From positions 62,001 to 126,000 of the forward strand of contig NZ_NSGG01000002.1 of the NCBI RefSeq assembly GCF_002295065.1: a stretch of 64,000 nt of DNA. The letters are read 5' to 3'. A program made the position numbers and the translations under genes. Under the pieces are notes generated by a model, which saw only the letters and a list, made by a program, of their open reading frames with translations, made no database searches and was not told the origin of the DNA. The stretch is from Mesorhizobium sp. WSM3859. Lineage in GTDB: Bacteria; Pseudomonadota; Alphaproteobacteria; Rhizobiales; Rhizobiaceae. Shown here one piece after another: positions 8,065-18,002 of this stretch; positions within the stretch are counted from its first letter, which is position 1; each line of letters opens with the position of its first letter.

Positions 8065-8763
8065 TTGCGCCGCGCCGACAGACTGTTCCAGATCATCCAG
8101 ATCCTGCGGCGCTCGAGCCGGCCGATCACAGCCGGCCGGATCGCCGAGGAACTCGAAACCTCGCGCCGCTCGGTCTATCGCGACATTGCCGACCTGATCG
8201 GACAGCGCGTGCCGATCCGGGGCGAGGCCGGCCTCGGCTATGTGCTCGACCGCGATTACGACATGCCGCCGCTGATGCTGACGCCGGACGAGCTGGAGGC
8301 GGCGGTGCTCGGCGCGCAATGGGTGGCCGACAAGGGCGATCCGGTGCTGGCGGGCGCGGCGCGCGACCTGATCGTCAAGATCGCCACTGTGGTGCCCGAG
8401 CGGCTGCGTCCCTTCGTCAGCAATCCGACCGTCGGCGCGCCGCTCAGCCGCGCGAGCCTGCCGGACGGGCTGGATGTCGCGAAGGCGCGGGCGTCGATCC
8501 GCAAGGGCCACAAGATCCGGATCCGCTACCGCAACGGACATGGCAACGAGAGCGAGCGCGTCATCTGGCCGACCATGATCGGCTATGCCGAAACGGTGCG
8601 GCTCATCGCCGCCTGGTGCGAGCTGCGCCAGGATTTCCGCCATTTCCGCACCGACCGGATCAGCGAGGCGGAGTTTCTCGACGAGCGCATCGGTTGCCGG
8701 CCTGCTGAACTGCGCAGCCGCTGGAAACGCCATATGCAGGCACAGGGGCTACGTTTGCCTTGA
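8065..8763 (+). CDS. YafY-type transcriptional regulator (HTH_11 + WYL-related domain)
   Basis: TTG at 8065 is the likely start: AGGAG lies 7 bp before it and the protein then begins LRRADRLFQIIQILRRS, the standard beginning of this family. The 232-residue product has an N-terminal winged helix (ITAGRIAEELETSRRSVYRDIADL) and a WYL-type ligand/effector domain (IRIRYRNGHG...WPTMIGYAETVRLIAAWCELRQDFRHFRTDRI). A longer start at ATG 8020 lacks support. It probably represses or activates the divergent VOC gene. Confidence 0.88.
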   Translation: MRRADRLFQIIQILRRSSRPITAGRIAEELETSRRSVYRDIADLIGQRVPIRGEAGLGYVLDRDYDMPPLMLTPDELEAAVLGAQWVADKGDPVLAGAARDLIVKIATVVPERLRPFVSNPTVGAPLSRASLPDGLDVAKARASIRKGHKIRIRYRNGHGNESERVIWPTMIGYAETVRLIAAWCELRQDFRHFRTDRISEAEFLDERIGCRPAELRSRWKRHMQAQGLRLP

Positions 8764-8836
8764 GCCGGGGCTCAACTTTCGCCGCAATCGACCCGCGTCC
8801 TCTTTTCGGGCAATCTCCCTCCAAGGGAGGACCGCC

Positions 8837-10495
8837 ATGACCAAGACGCCAGCGCTGCCGCGCTATGAGGATGCCGTTGCGCGCTTCCGTATCGAGGACG
8901 AGATCGCGCGCCTTCATGGCGACCCGGCCATCGGCATCAACGCCTATGTCGAATGCTGCGGCCGCTATACCGGCGAGAACCGGCTGGCGCTGCGCGCGAT
9001 CTCGGCCGGCGGCGAATTGCGCGAATATTCCTTCGACGACCTCGCCGACCTGTCGGGCCGCGTCGGCACCCTGCTCAAAAGTCTCGGCGTCGATCCCGGC
9101 GATGTCGTGGCCGGCATGCTGCCGCGCATCCCCGAGCTGGTGGCGCTGATCCTCGGCACATGGCGGATCGGCGCCGTCTACCAGCCTTTGTTCACGGCTT
9201 TCGGGCCGAAGGCGGTCGAGCATCGCCTGAGCTACAGCAAGGCGAAGCTGGTGGTGACCAACCCCGCCAACCGCGGCAAGCTCGACGAGGTGGAAAACCA
9301 TCCGTGCATTGCCACCATTCTCGCCCCCGGCGAGACGCTGCCCGAAGGCGACGTCGATTTCCGCGCGGCGCTCGCCGCCGCCTCCCCCGACTGCGCGCCG
9401 GTGATACGCAAGGGCTCGGATCTGTTCATGATGATGTCGACCTCCGGCACCACCGGGCACCCGAAAGGCGTGCCGGTGCCGCTCAGCGCGCTCACCGCCT
9501 TCGGCGCCTATATGCGCGACGCGATCGGGCTTCGCTCCGACGACGTCTTCTGGAATATCGCCGACCCCGGCTGGGCTTACGGGCTCTACTACGCCATCAC
9601 AGGGCCGCTTCAGCTCGGCATCGCCACCACCTTCTACGAAGGCGCCTTCAACGCCAGATCGACATACGACATCATCGAGCGGCTGGGCGTCACCAGCCTT
9701 GCCGGCTCGCCGACGGCCTATCGCCTGCTGATGGCGGAAGGGCCCGAGGCCGCGGCTCGCGTCAAAGGAAAACTGCGCGTGGTGAGCAGCGCCGGCGAGC
9801 CGCTCAACCCGGAAGTGATCCGCTGGTTCGACGCGCATCTCGCCGCGCCGATCCACGATCATTACGGGCAGACCGAGAACGGCATGATGGTCAACAACCA
9901 TCACGGGCTCAAGCATCTTGTACGCGCGGGTTCGGCCGGCTTCGCCATGCCGGGCTACCGCATGGTGGTGCTGGATGACGAAGGCAACGAGCTCGGCCCC
10001 AACCAGCCCGGCGTGCTCGCCGTTGATATCGCCAACTCGCCGCTGCGCTGGTTCGACGGCTACCACCAGGCGGAAACGCCGGCGATCGCCGGCGGCTATT
10101 ATCGCACCGGCGATACTGTGGAGTACGAGCCGGACGGCTCGGTCTCCTTCATCGGCCGGGCCGACGACGTCATCACCTCGTCCGGCTACCGCATCGGGCC
10201 TTTCGATGTCGAAAGCGCGCTGATCGAGCACCCTGCGGTCAACGAGGCGGCGGTGGTCGGCGTGCCAGATCCGCAGCGCACCGAGATCGTCAAGGCCTTC
10301 GTGGTGCTGGCGCCCGCTTACCAAGGCAGCGAGGCGCTCGCCGAGGAGCTCGCCCAACATGTGAAGAAGCGGCTGTCGGCGCATTCCTATCCGCGCGAGG
10401 TCGAGTTCGTGAGCGAGCTGCCGAAGACGCCGAGCGGCAAGATCCAAAGGTTCCTGTTGCGCAAGGCGGAGGTCGAGAAGCGCAAGGCGGAATAA
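8837..10495 (+). CDS. AMP-forming acyl-CoA synthetase (acetyl/medium-chain-like)
   Basis: ATG 8837 has AAGGGAGG 6 bp upstream, and the upstream in-frame extension overlaps the previous gene. The 552-residue enzyme has the full ANL set: STSGTTGHPKGVP (P-loop), YGQTE (A5), GYYRTGDTVEY (A7), GYRIGPFDVESALIEHP (A8) and the catalytic lysine near the end in PKTPSGKIQRFLLRK. It adenylates a carboxylic acid and transfers it to CoA. Short N-terminus and motifs resemble acetyl/propionyl- and medium-chain ligases; the exact acid is unknown. No pathway partners adjoin. Confidence 0.9.
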   Translation: MTKTPALPRYEDAVARFRIEDEIARLHGDPAIGINAYVECCGRYTGENRLALRAISAGGELREYSFDDLADLSGRVGTLLKSLGVDPGDVVAGMLPRIPELVALILGTWRIGAVYQPLFTAFGPKAVEHRLSYSKAKLVVTNPANRGKLDEVENHPCIATILAPGETLPEGDVDFRAALAAASPDCAPVIRKGSDLFMMMSTSGTTGHPKGVPVPLSALTAFGAYMRDAIGLRSDDVFWNIADPGWAYGLYYAITGPLQLGIATTFYEGAFNARSTYDIIERLGVTSLAGSPTAYRLLMAEGPEAAARVKGKLRVVSSAGEPLNPEVIRWFDAHLAAPIHDHYGQTENGMMVNNHHGLKHLVRAGSAGFAMPGYRMVVLDDEGNELGPNQPGVLAVDIANSPLRWFDGYHQAETPAIAGGYYRTGDTVEYEPDGSVSFIGRADDVITSSGYRIGPFDVESALIEHPAVNEAAVVGVPDPQRTEIVKAFVVLAPAYQGSEALAEELAQHVKKRLSAHSYPREVEFVSELPKTPSGKIQRFLLRKAEVEKRKAE

Positions 10496-10589
10496 AGATT
10501 TGCGCCTGCCTTGATTTCCGCCACGCAAAAGCCGCCAAGTCGGGCGATGGCTCGCATGGGCTCTTGATCGCTAATTTGGGGTTTGCAGC

Positions 10590-11483
10590 ATGCGGCTGGT
10601 CTTGACACTTCTCCTGGCGCTGGCAGGCAGCACGGCGCTCGCCGCCTCGCCGGAAGACGATTATATCGCGGCGCGCGACAAGGCGATCGCCGACATCACC
10701 GCGCAGGAGAGCGCCAACACGGCCATCGAAACCATCGACGCCCAGAACGAGAAGGCGCTGGCCGACCTGCAGCAGCGTCTCGCCGCCATTCTCGGTCCGC
10801 TTTCGGTCAAGGGTTTCCCGGCGACCGGCACCAACAACATCGAAAGCCTCAACGCCTCCGATATCGGCTACGGCATGCTCGACGGGCTGCGGTATGCCCA
10901 GAGCGACGACGGCCCGAGCATCGTCGTCTCGACGCGGGGAATGACCGAGCGCTGGCTCAAGTCCAAATCGACTGAGGCAGAAGCGGATTTCAAGCTGCCC
11001 ACCGATATCGCCGCGGCGTTGAAGCTCGATAGCTTCTATACCCAGGCCATCGGCAGCGACGCCGCCTTCTCCGGCACGCTCGACTTTCCGCTGAAGAAGC
11101 CCGACGGCGCCGACATGGTGGTGGCTCGGCTCGGCGGCTGGACGCAGGATGTCGGGCCGATCTACGAGCAGCATGTCGTGGTGGGGGTCGTCAAAGGCGA
11201 CCGCGTGATGATCGCCGAGGCGCCCGCCTCGCCCGCCGTGCCGAAGATCGCCGCCTGCGATTCAATCTGGGCAGCCGCCGACGCGGCCGCGCAGAAAGCC
11301 CAGCAGGCGGACGAGGGCTCCGACCAGGACAACCCGCAGGCCTCCGACCCTGCCAATGCCGCCTGGGAAAAGGGCGATGCCGACTACCGCGCCTGCATGG
11401 CGGAGCGTCTGCCCGGCGATCCGGCCTTCCCGGCGCTGCTCAAGCAGGCGCAGGACCTTGCCGACGGCATGGCGGGCAAGTAG
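10590..11483 (+). CDS. Hypothetical secreted protein
   Basis: Not recognised. The 297-residue protein opens with a clean signal peptide (MRLVLTLLLALAGSTALAA, cleavage after ALA). Residues ~24-60 are helical (Asp/Glu/Ala-rich), followed by a mixed region with the phrase GTNNIESLNASDIGYGMLDGLRYA and a C-terminal half containing two cysteines (in IAACDSIWAA and YRACMAERL) that could pair in the periplasm. It follows the acyl-CoA ligase by 94 bp and may be read from its own promoter. Confidence 0.75.
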   Translation: MRLVLTLLLALAGSTALAASPEDDYIAARDKAIADITAQESANTAIETIDAQNEKALADLQQRLAAILGPLSVKGFPATGTNNIESLNASDIGYGMLDGLRYAQSDDGPSIVVSTRGMTERWLKSKSTEAEADFKLPTDIAAALKLDSFYTQAIGSDAAFSGTLDFPLKKPDGADMVVARLGGWTQDVGPIYEQHVVVGVVKGDRVMIAEAPASPAVPKIAACDSIWAAADAAAQKAQQADEGSDQDNPQASDPANAAWEKGDADYRACMAERLPGDPAFPALLKQAQDLADGMAGK

Positions 11484-11516
11484 CCCGCCAAAGCAGTTCC
11501 AGGCGCGGCGGTTTTC

Positions 11517-12941
11517 TCAGCCAGCGTTCAGTCGCAAGTTCCGCCGCGGAACACGCCGCGCGGCGGGGCGCGCCGTTTCGGCGATGATCCCATTGGCCTG
11601 AGGCGCGGCATCCTTGCGTGACCTTGCGTCGGTCACCCGATGCAGCCGCTCGTAAGGCAGCAATTCCCGGATGCGGGCGTTGAGCGCTTCGACCTCGGCG
11701 CGCAAATCCTCGCATTCCTGCTTCTGGATATCGAGCTGGATCTGCTCGGACGCCTGCTGCAGGGAGAGCTGGGAGAGATTGGTGTTGACCACCGACAGGC
11801 TCTTCTTGTCGGCTTCGCTCTCCTCCTTGAGGACGGCCAGTCTTTCCTGGGCGATCTGGCGTTCGGTCACGGCATCGTTGAGCTCAGCCTTCAGCCTGAC
11901 GATCTCGGCCGAGCTTTCGCCATTGGTTGTCGTGGCCTGATCCAGGCGCGACTGCAATTCCTGGATTTCCGAGCGCAGCCCGCGCATCTCGGCCTGGGCG
12001 CGGGCCAATTCGGCCGCGTTGTCGCTTTCGGCAATACGGGCCGCCTCCGCGGTTTCGGCAAGCCTGGCCTGCGTTGCCTCCAGCGTCTTCTGCAGCCGGC
12101 TTTCTTCCTTTTCGTGGTTGCCGATCTGCGCCATCAGCTCGGCAATGTGGGCGGTTTCGCTGGCATGAGTCGCCGCGAACTCATCGAACTTGTGCCGGGC
12201 CTCAGCCTCGCGTTTTTGCGCCTGCTCCAGGTCGACCGTGAGGCCGACTTGCTTCTCGCGCAGCAGCTTGTTCTCGGCGCCGCGCCTGTCGACTTCGACA
12301 GTCTTGGCGGTCAGAGCCTTGACGATCTCGCCGAACTCCGTTTCGCGCCTGGCGCTCTCATTGCTCATCTCCACCAGCTCCAGTCGCACGGCCGCAAGCG
12401 CCGAGCGCAGCTGCTCACGGTCCTGGACGAGGCTCGCCTCGCGCTGTTGCCAAGCTTCGGCCGCGCCGTCGCGCTCGCGCAGCTTGCGGGCGGCGTCGAG
12501 CAATTGTTCGGAAAGCATCTTGTGTTCGGTGGTGAGAGCGAGATTTGCCAGTTCCAGCTCGTTGGAGCGCAACACGTCGCGATGGAAGACGTTGAGGACT
12601 TCGCGCGTCATATGATGCGCGGTGGCGATCTCCGCCAGCTTCGCCTCGATCTCCTGGAGATGGCCCTGCCCGTCCCGGAAAAGCCCTGCGACCGCCTCCA
12701 GCGCCGCGAGCCGCGTCTGGGTATGGGGCGTCAACCGCGATGAAGCTGGCTCGGGCTGCTCTTCTGGCGGCGCATTCTCGTCGCTTGCTACTAGTTCCTG
12801 GCCTGCAACGGCATCGTCTCCCGACGGCGGCTGTTCATCATCTTTCAGAACGTCCTCGAATGCTTCCGCCAGATCCGATTGAAGGTCCTGAAATTCCTTA
12901 TCGACGTCCTCGGCCCGCTTGATCAGAGACTTGAAATTCAT
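11517..12941 (-). CDS. Long coiled-coil protein, SMC-like in composition
   Basis: A 474-residue acidic protein dominated by heptad-like coiled coil from about residue 95 to 430, with an N-terminal Glu/Asp/Pro-rich region and a basic C-terminal tail (ARRVPRRNLRLNAG). No ATPase motifs, so it is not a true SMC. A GTG codon directly precedes ATG 12941 and could be used instead; AAGGG lies upstream. No signal peptide or TM segment, so cytoplasmic. Upstream DNA carries a near-consensus CtrA-type motif at 12976, hinting at cell-cycle-linked expression. Function unknown. Confidence 0.8.
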   Translation of the reverse strand: MNFKSLIKRAEDVDKEFQDLQSDLAEAFEDVLKDDEQPPSGDDAVAGQELVASDENAPPEEQPEPASSRLTPHTQTRLAALEAVAGLFRDGQGHLQEIEAKLAEIATAHHMTREVLNVFHRDVLRSNELELANLALTTEHKMLSEQLLDAARKLRERDGAAEAWQQREASLVQDREQLRSALAAVRLELVEMSNESARRETEFGEIVKALTAKTVEVDRRGAENKLLREKQVGLTVDLEQAQKREAEARHKFDEFAATHASETAHIAELMAQIGNHEKEESRLQKTLEATQARLAETAEAARIAESDNAAELARAQAEMRGLRSEIQELQSRLDQATTTNGESSAEIVRLKAELNDAVTERQIAQERLAVLKEESEADKKSLSVVNTNLSQLSLQQASEQIQLDIQKQECEDLRAEVEALNARIRELLPYERLHRVTDARSRKDAAPQANGIIAETARPAARRVPRRNLRLNAG

Positions 12942-12944
12942 CAC

Positions 12945-13323
12945 GGCACATCCCTTACTCGCGCCCCGCGCGTACTTAACGAATTGCTAACCTATCCCTT
13001 TACCTTCCGTTCGGGAAGCCTGTGCAAAGGAAACCAAAATTAAGGTTATCGCCGCTCACAATCTTATGCGGATACGCTGCCAGGTGATCGCCCCACGGCT
13101 CTTAACTTATGTTAATTTCCTCTCCGCGCTCGCGCTGAAAGCCCGCGCCGCAACAGGGAAAGACTGCGTGCTGCTTGTCATCATTCACATGACCGATGCG
13201 AAGACTTTTGCACTAAAAAATCTAGCTTCCGTCGCATGAATTTCCTCTATCCTCGGCCGCCCTCGAGCGGCTGCGAAGAGTTGCGCTGCGCCGGCATCTG
13301 TTCAAGGTGGGTTCGAGGATTGC
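12945..13323. other. AT-richer intergenic region with CtrA-like motifs
   Basis: No gene is evident in this stretch between the coiled-coil gene (reading left) and the end of the hsp20 operon. At 12976-12991 TTAA-N7-CTAAC is one base from the alphaproteobacterial CtrA consensus TTAA-N7-TTAAC, 35 bp upstream of the coiled-coil start. At 13102-13115 there is a perfect inverted repeat TTAACTTATGTTAA. The remainder shows nothing I can name. Confidence 0.4.
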
Positions 13324-13352
13324 GACGCGGGAGGCGCATCGCCTCCCGCGTC
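13324..13352 (-). terminator. Hairpin terminator after hsp20 operon
   Basis: A perfect 13-bp stem (GACGCGGGAGGCG / CGCCTCCCGCGTC) with a 3-base CAT loop starts 7 bp beyond the hsp20 stop codon. There is no T-run after it, so it may terminate weakly or protect the 3' end. Confidence 0.7.
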
Positions 13353-13358
13353 GATGCA

Positions 13359-13868
13359 TCAACTCTTGATGTCGATGCGCTTGACTTGCGACTGCGCCTT
13401 CTCGCTCTTCGGTAAGGTGACGGTCAGCACGCCATTCCTGAAGCGCGCCTCCACCTCGTCTTCCTTGACCTCGTAGCCGAGCGGGATGCGGCGTTCGAAG
13501 CGGCCATAGTAACGCTCCGAGAATTGCCTATCCTTGTCATCCGTCTCGGAGCGCTTCTCGCCTCGCAGCGTCAGCACGCCGTCGTCGAACAGGACTTCGA
13601 TGTCTTTCTGTTCAAGGCCGGGCACCTCGGCCGTCACCTTGATCTCCTTCTCGCCGTTGGAGATCTCGACGCTCGGCCAACTGGCGCCCAGGGCGGAGGC
13701 ACCGCCAACAGACGGCCACCGGCTGTCGAAGCCGCGGAAAACATCGTCGAACAGACGATTCACCTCACGATGAAGCGACAGGAACGGATCGCGTTCGCCG
13801 TCGTGGAACACGCTTGGAACCTGGTTGCCGTTGCTCCGGCCCCAGGGAATCAGATCACGGACACTCAT
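13359..13868 (-). CDS. Small heat-shock protein Hsp20 (alpha-crystallin family), second gene of operon
   Basis: ATG 13868 is favoured by AAGGAGG seven bp upstream; the product of 169 residues begins MSVRDLIPWGR, typical of the rhizobial class-A Hsp20. The alpha-crystallin domain spans ~residues 58-160: VEISNGEKEIKVTAEVPGLEQKDIEV, GVLTLRGEKR, and the A-x-x-x-n-GVLTVTLPK signature. It acts as an ATP-independent holdase that binds unfolding proteins. It follows the other hsp20 by 95 bp containing a hairpin, and is probably co-transcribed from the thermometer-controlled promoter upstream of that gene. Confidence 0.95.
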   Translation of the reverse strand: MSVRDLIPWGRSNGNQVPSVFHDGERDPFLSLHREVNRLFDDVFRGFDSRWPSVGGASALGASWPSVEISNGEKEIKVTAEVPGLEQKDIEVLFDDGVLTLRGEKRSETDDKDRQFSERYYGRFERRIPLGYEVKEDEVEARFRNGVLTVTLPKSEKAQSQVKRIDIKS

Positions 13869-13911
13869 GGTTTCCTCCTTTCTGCTCATTGGTCTGGAAT
13901 GGCTTCCTGTT

Positions 13912-13934
13912 GCGCCGGGCCATGTGCCCGGCGC
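13912..13934 (-). promoter_or_regulatory. Intercistronic hairpin between the two hsp20 genes
   Basis: GCGCCGGGC and GCCCGGCGC form a perfect 9-bp stem with a 5-base loop. It lies between the two hsp20 reading frames; it could stabilise or attenuate the transcript between cistrons. Confidence 0.5.
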
Positions 13935-13963
13935 GTTGCGCGGATGCGCCGACAGGGAGGCCC

Positions 13964-14440
13964 TTAGGCCGCGTGCTTCTCGGCTTCGATCTTCTTCGTC
14001 GCGTTTTTGGGCGTCGCCTTGTCGGCTCCGATCTCGATCCGACGCGGTTTCATCTCTTCCGGAATTTCACGCTTCAGATCGATCGTCAGCAGGCCATTGA
14101 CCAGGCTGGCGCCGACGACCTTGACGTGGTCGGCAAGCTCGAAACGGCGCTGGAACGCGCGGCCGGCGATGCCTCGATGCAGGTACTCACCCTTATCTTC
14201 GCCGGCTTTCTGGCCCGAGACCATGAGCATGTTCTGCTCCTGGGTAATGTCCAGTTCGTCCTGCGCGAAGCCTGCCACCGCCATGCTGATGCGGTAGTCG
14301 TCTTCCGAGGTCTTGGCGATGTCGTAGGGTGGCCAATTGTCGACGGTCTCGATCCGGCTCGCCGTTTCGAGCGCGTTCAACATTCGATCGAAGCCGATGC
14401 TCGACCGGAACAGAGGACTGAAGTCAAAGGTGGTTCTCAT
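13964..14440 (-). CDS. Small heat-shock protein Hsp20 (IbpA-like), first gene of operon
   Basis: The 158-residue protein starts at ATG 14440 (MRTTFDFSPLFRSSIGFDRML, the IbpA-type N-terminus), with GGAGG 8 bp before the start. The alpha-crystallin domain includes YDIAKTSEDDYRISMAVAGFAQDELDI and GLLTIDLKREIPE; the C-terminal I-x-I-like motif is RRIEIG. It is a holdase chaperone for aggregating proteins. The start site is embedded in a ROSE-type RNA hairpin, so translation should rise with temperature. Confidence 0.95.
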   Translation of the reverse strand: MRTTFDFSPLFRSSIGFDRMLNALETASRIETVDNWPPYDIAKTSEDDYRISMAVAGFAQDELDITQEQNMLMVSGQKAGEDKGEYLHRGIAGRAFQRRFELADHVKVVGASLVNGLLTIDLKREIPEEMKPRRIEIGADKATPKNATKKIEAEKHAA

Positions 14441-14530
14441 AGCTATATCCTCCATTGAGCAACATAGATACGAGGAGCGCCAAGGAAGCGGCGCTCCTTG
14501 ACCTTGCCGGTCTCTCAAGACCCGGCAAAA
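14441..14530 (-). promoter_or_regulatory. ROSE-type RNA thermometer in hsp20 5' leader
   Basis: Read on the minus strand the leader forms three stems. Stem I (14504-14528): TTGCCG plus GTCT pairing with AGAC plus CGGCAA around one bulge. Stem II (14474-14497): perfect GGAGCGCC/GGCGCTCC. Stem III at the start codon (14448-14462): UUGCUC pairs with GAGGA across loop AAUG, sequestering the Shine-Dalgarno and placing a G opposite a G, the hallmark of ROSE 3' hairpins (UUGCU-type anti-SD). ROSE elements are known to control rhizobial small heat-shock genes by melting at heat-shock temperature. Confidence 0.85.
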
Positions 14531-14532
14531 TC

Positions 14533-14561
14533 CATCTGGGAATTCAACGCCGGCACGTCAA
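14533..14561 (-). promoter_or_regulatory. Candidate sigma70-type promoter for the hsp20 operon
   Basis: On the minus strand TTGACG (14561-14556) and CAGATG (14538-14533) are separated by 17 bp, placing transcription start just before the first ROSE stem. The -10 is weak. ROSE-controlled genes commonly use housekeeping promoters, which fits. Confidence 0.4.
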
Positions 14562-14591
14562 GACCCCCGGATCGAATCGCCTTCAGATCAT

Positions 14592-14614
14592 GAAAAGTCA
14601 CACTTTTCGTGTGA
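14592..14614 (-). terminator. Intrinsic terminator after the usg operon
   Basis: Minus strand: TCACAC, loop GAAAA, GTGTGA, then CTTTTC. It lies 60 bp past the Usg stop codon and just before the hsp20 promoter, insulating the two minus-strand units. Confidence 0.55.
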
Positions 14615-14674
14615 ATCCAGGCGGACAGATGATGAAGGCGGCCGCATAACACGACCGCCTTGCGGAGCTGATCC

Positions 14675-14953
14675 TCACTGGATCGCGATGATCCCGTCGA
14701 CGGCCCGCCATTCGGATGGCCTGATGAGCCGATGGTGGGCGACCCGGACGGAATGCAAGGCGCCGGCCAGCTCGCGTTGCCAAAAGCCCAGAAAGCCCTT
14801 CAGCGCGGGGAAACCCGGGGCCAGATCATAGTCCTGCCAGACATAGAGCTGGAGCAGGCTGGGATGGTCGGGCAGATGATAATGGATCTCGGCAGTGGTC
14901 AGGCCATAGCCATTCATCTGCAAGCGGAATTCCGTGCTGACCGCGTTCACCAT
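14675..14953 (-). CDS. usg: Usg family protein
   Basis: A 92-residue protein matching the alphaproteobacterial Usg family, first noted near trp genes of Caulobacter. Characteristic features are the N-terminal LQMNGYGLTTAEIHYHLPDHPSLLQ-type stretch and YVWQDYDLAPGFPALKGFLGFWQRELAG. Role unknown; it is probably a small cytoplasmic protein. It lies 12 bp downstream of the 114-residue hypothetical, so the two form one minus-strand operon next to the chaperone genes. Confidence 0.85.
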   Translation of the reverse strand: MVNAVSTEFRLQMNGYGLTTAEIHYHLPDHPSLLQLYVWQDYDLAPGFPALKGFLGFWQRELAGALHSVRVAHHRLIRPSEWRAVDGIIAIQ

Positions 14954-14965
14954 CGTCTGCCGCCC

Positions 14966-15310
14966 TTACGCGCTCAGCCGCTCGACCAACTGCCGGTGGT
15001 CGTCATCCGCAGGGTCGCTGGGTGGGCCAAGCGCATCGAGCCGGCGCAGCGCATCCATGATGTCGTCGAAGGAGACCGGCCGGTCGGCGCCCGGCGGCTG
15101 GCGCAGCGCCGGCATCGATTCAACGGCGCAGGCGTCGGACGCCCAGGACGAGAGGATCGCCCGCTTTTCCCATATGTTGAGCGAGCCGTCCTCCAGCACA
15201 TCCCGCGGGTGCTGAAAATGGCTGGCCGGCGACAGCAGCCGGTCGAGCGAAAGGTCTGATATGTCGGGAGCAAGGGAAGGAATGATCGGCGATAGCGTCT
15301 GTCGGTCCAT
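14966..15310 (-). CDS. Conserved-type hypothetical protein upstream of usg
   Basis: A 114-residue soluble protein with no motif I can name. The segment LSLDRLLSPASHFQHPRDVLEDGSLN followed by IWEKRAILSSWASDACAVES reads like a helical domain conserved in rhizobial proteins of this size, and the C-terminal part (SFDDIMDALRRLDAL) is amphipathic. It starts at ATG 15310, facing away from the groES control region, and runs into usg with a 12-bp gap. Confidence 0.7.
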   Translation of the reverse strand: MDRQTLSPIIPSLAPDISDLSLDRLLSPASHFQHPRDVLEDGSLNIWEKRAILSSWASDACAVESMPALRQPPGADRPVSFDDIMDALRRLDALGPPSDPADDDHRQLVERLSA

Positions 15311-15462
15311 TTCTGTCCTCCGTCTCCAAAACTCCTTGGTTCGGGTTCCAAATTTCTCAGTGGTCCCGGCGCTGCCGGGCGCCGATAATTTTGTTCAGCT
15401 GAATCGCGAATTCAAGCCTTTCCTTTGTCGCGCGATTGGATTTATCGCATGTTTTCAGCACG

Positions 15463-15489
15463 CTAGCACTCGGCGGTCGAGAGTGCCAA
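15463..15489 (+). promoter_or_regulatory. CIRCE element (HrcA operator) upstream of groESL
   Basis: CTAGCACTC (15463-15471), 9-bp spacer, GAGTGCCAA (15481-15489): the consensus is TTAGCACTC-N9-GAGTGCTAA. HrcA repressor binding here is established for this element family. About 18 bp downstream CTTGAAAG (15507-15514) matches the -35 of alphaproteobacterial heat-shock sigma32 promoters, so dual HrcA/RpoH control is possible; the matching -10 is not clear. Confidence 0.9.
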
Positions 15490-15637
15490 AAAATTTTCGA
15501 CACCCCCTTGAAAGTACAAGAAGGCAAAATTAGCTCGACATGCGCGCGACGCCGAAAGGGTCGCGAGCCCCGCTCCGGTCCTGCCGGTCCGGAGCGGAGG
15601 GACCTCTCGCAATCTGTTTGTCCTGAAGGAGAACGAT

Positions 15638-15952
15638 ATGACGTTCCGTCCATTGCATGACCGCGTGCTCGTCCGCCGCATCGAGGCCGAAGAGAAGACG
15701 GCCGGCGGCATCATCATCCCTGACACCGCCAAGGAAAAGCCGCAGGAAGGCGAAGTCATCGCCGTCGGCCCGGGCGCCCGCGACGAGAGCGGCAAGCTCG
15801 TGCCCCTCGACGTGAAGGTGGGCGACCGCATCTTGTTCGGCAAGTGGTCGGGCACCGAGATCAAGCTTAACGGCGAGGATCTGCTCATCATGAAGGAAAG
15901 CGACGTGATGGGCGTGATCGACCAGGCCGCGACGCTGAAGAACGCCGCCTGA
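15638..15952 (+). CDS. groES: Co-chaperonin GroES
   Basis: A 104-residue 10-kDa chaperonin forming the heptameric lid of GroEL. It begins [35 protein letters not shown] (family signature with the mobile loop [12 protein letters not shown]) and ends with the conserved [19 protein letters not shown] lies 6 bp before the start. A CIRCE element is 150 bp upstream, and groEL follows after 61 bp in the standard operon order. Confidence 0.98.
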   Translation: MTFRPLHDRVLVRRIEAEEKTAGGIIIPDTAKEKPQEGEVIAVGPGARDESGKLVPLDVKVGDRILFGKWSGTEIKLNGEDLLIMKESDVMGVIDQAATLKNAA

Positions 15953-15989
15953 CCGAGGGGCTTCGATCGAACCGCAACCCAGTCAATGA

Positions 15990-17642
<1,653 letters not shown>

Positions 17643-17653
17643 GATAGATGGGA

Positions 17654-17683
17654 GCCCGCTCCCGATTACGGGAGCGGGCGTTT
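17654..17683 (+). terminator. Terminator after groESL
   Basis: A perfect 11-bp stem (GCCCGCTCCCG / CGGGAGCGGGC, loop ATTA) 12 bp past the groEL stop, followed by GTTTC. Strong stem with a short T-run. Confidence 0.8.
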
Positions 17684-17705
17684 CACCAGAACTTGGGAGG
17701 CCCTT

Positions 17706-17927
17706 ATGAACATGATGAGCGCAGATGGCTCGATTGCCGCGCCGACGCATCCGGCAAGCGAATTCCTCGCCTATGAAGCCGAATGCCGGAACGCGCTGAA
17801 GCCGCTGCTGGCAGGTCTGCTCGACGCGGCCGAAGCCGCCGGATGGAACCGGCGGACCGTCGCCTCGACGCTGATGTTCCTTGCCGCGCAGCAGGTATCG
17901 GCTACCGAAACATCGGCGCGAAGCTGA
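17706..17927 (+). CDS. Small hypothetical protein in the chaperone island
   Basis: A 73-residue protein with a GGGAGG ribosome site before ATG 17706. It contains a helical core (FLAYEAECRNALKPLLAGLLDAAEAAGWNRRTV then ASTLMFLAAQQ) resembling small helical rhizobial proteins encoded near heat-shock genes. No catalytic or DNA-binding motif is evident. It follows the groEL terminator and precedes a small HTH protein. Confidence 0.6.
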   Translation: MNMMSADGSIAAPTHPASEFLAYEAECRNALKPLLAGLLDAAEAAGWNRRTVASTLMFLAAQQVSATETSARS

Positions 17928-18002
17928 GCGAAGTCGGCCCCGCCACGGCGGGTCCGTCCGACTCTGTCGCGATGGGATTGGGCGAAGGGAATTGCAATTG
18001 CC

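Noticed and set aside
8660-10528. 622-codon minus-strand frame opposite the acyl-CoA synthetase
   Set aside because: Shadow of a real ligase with complete motifs.
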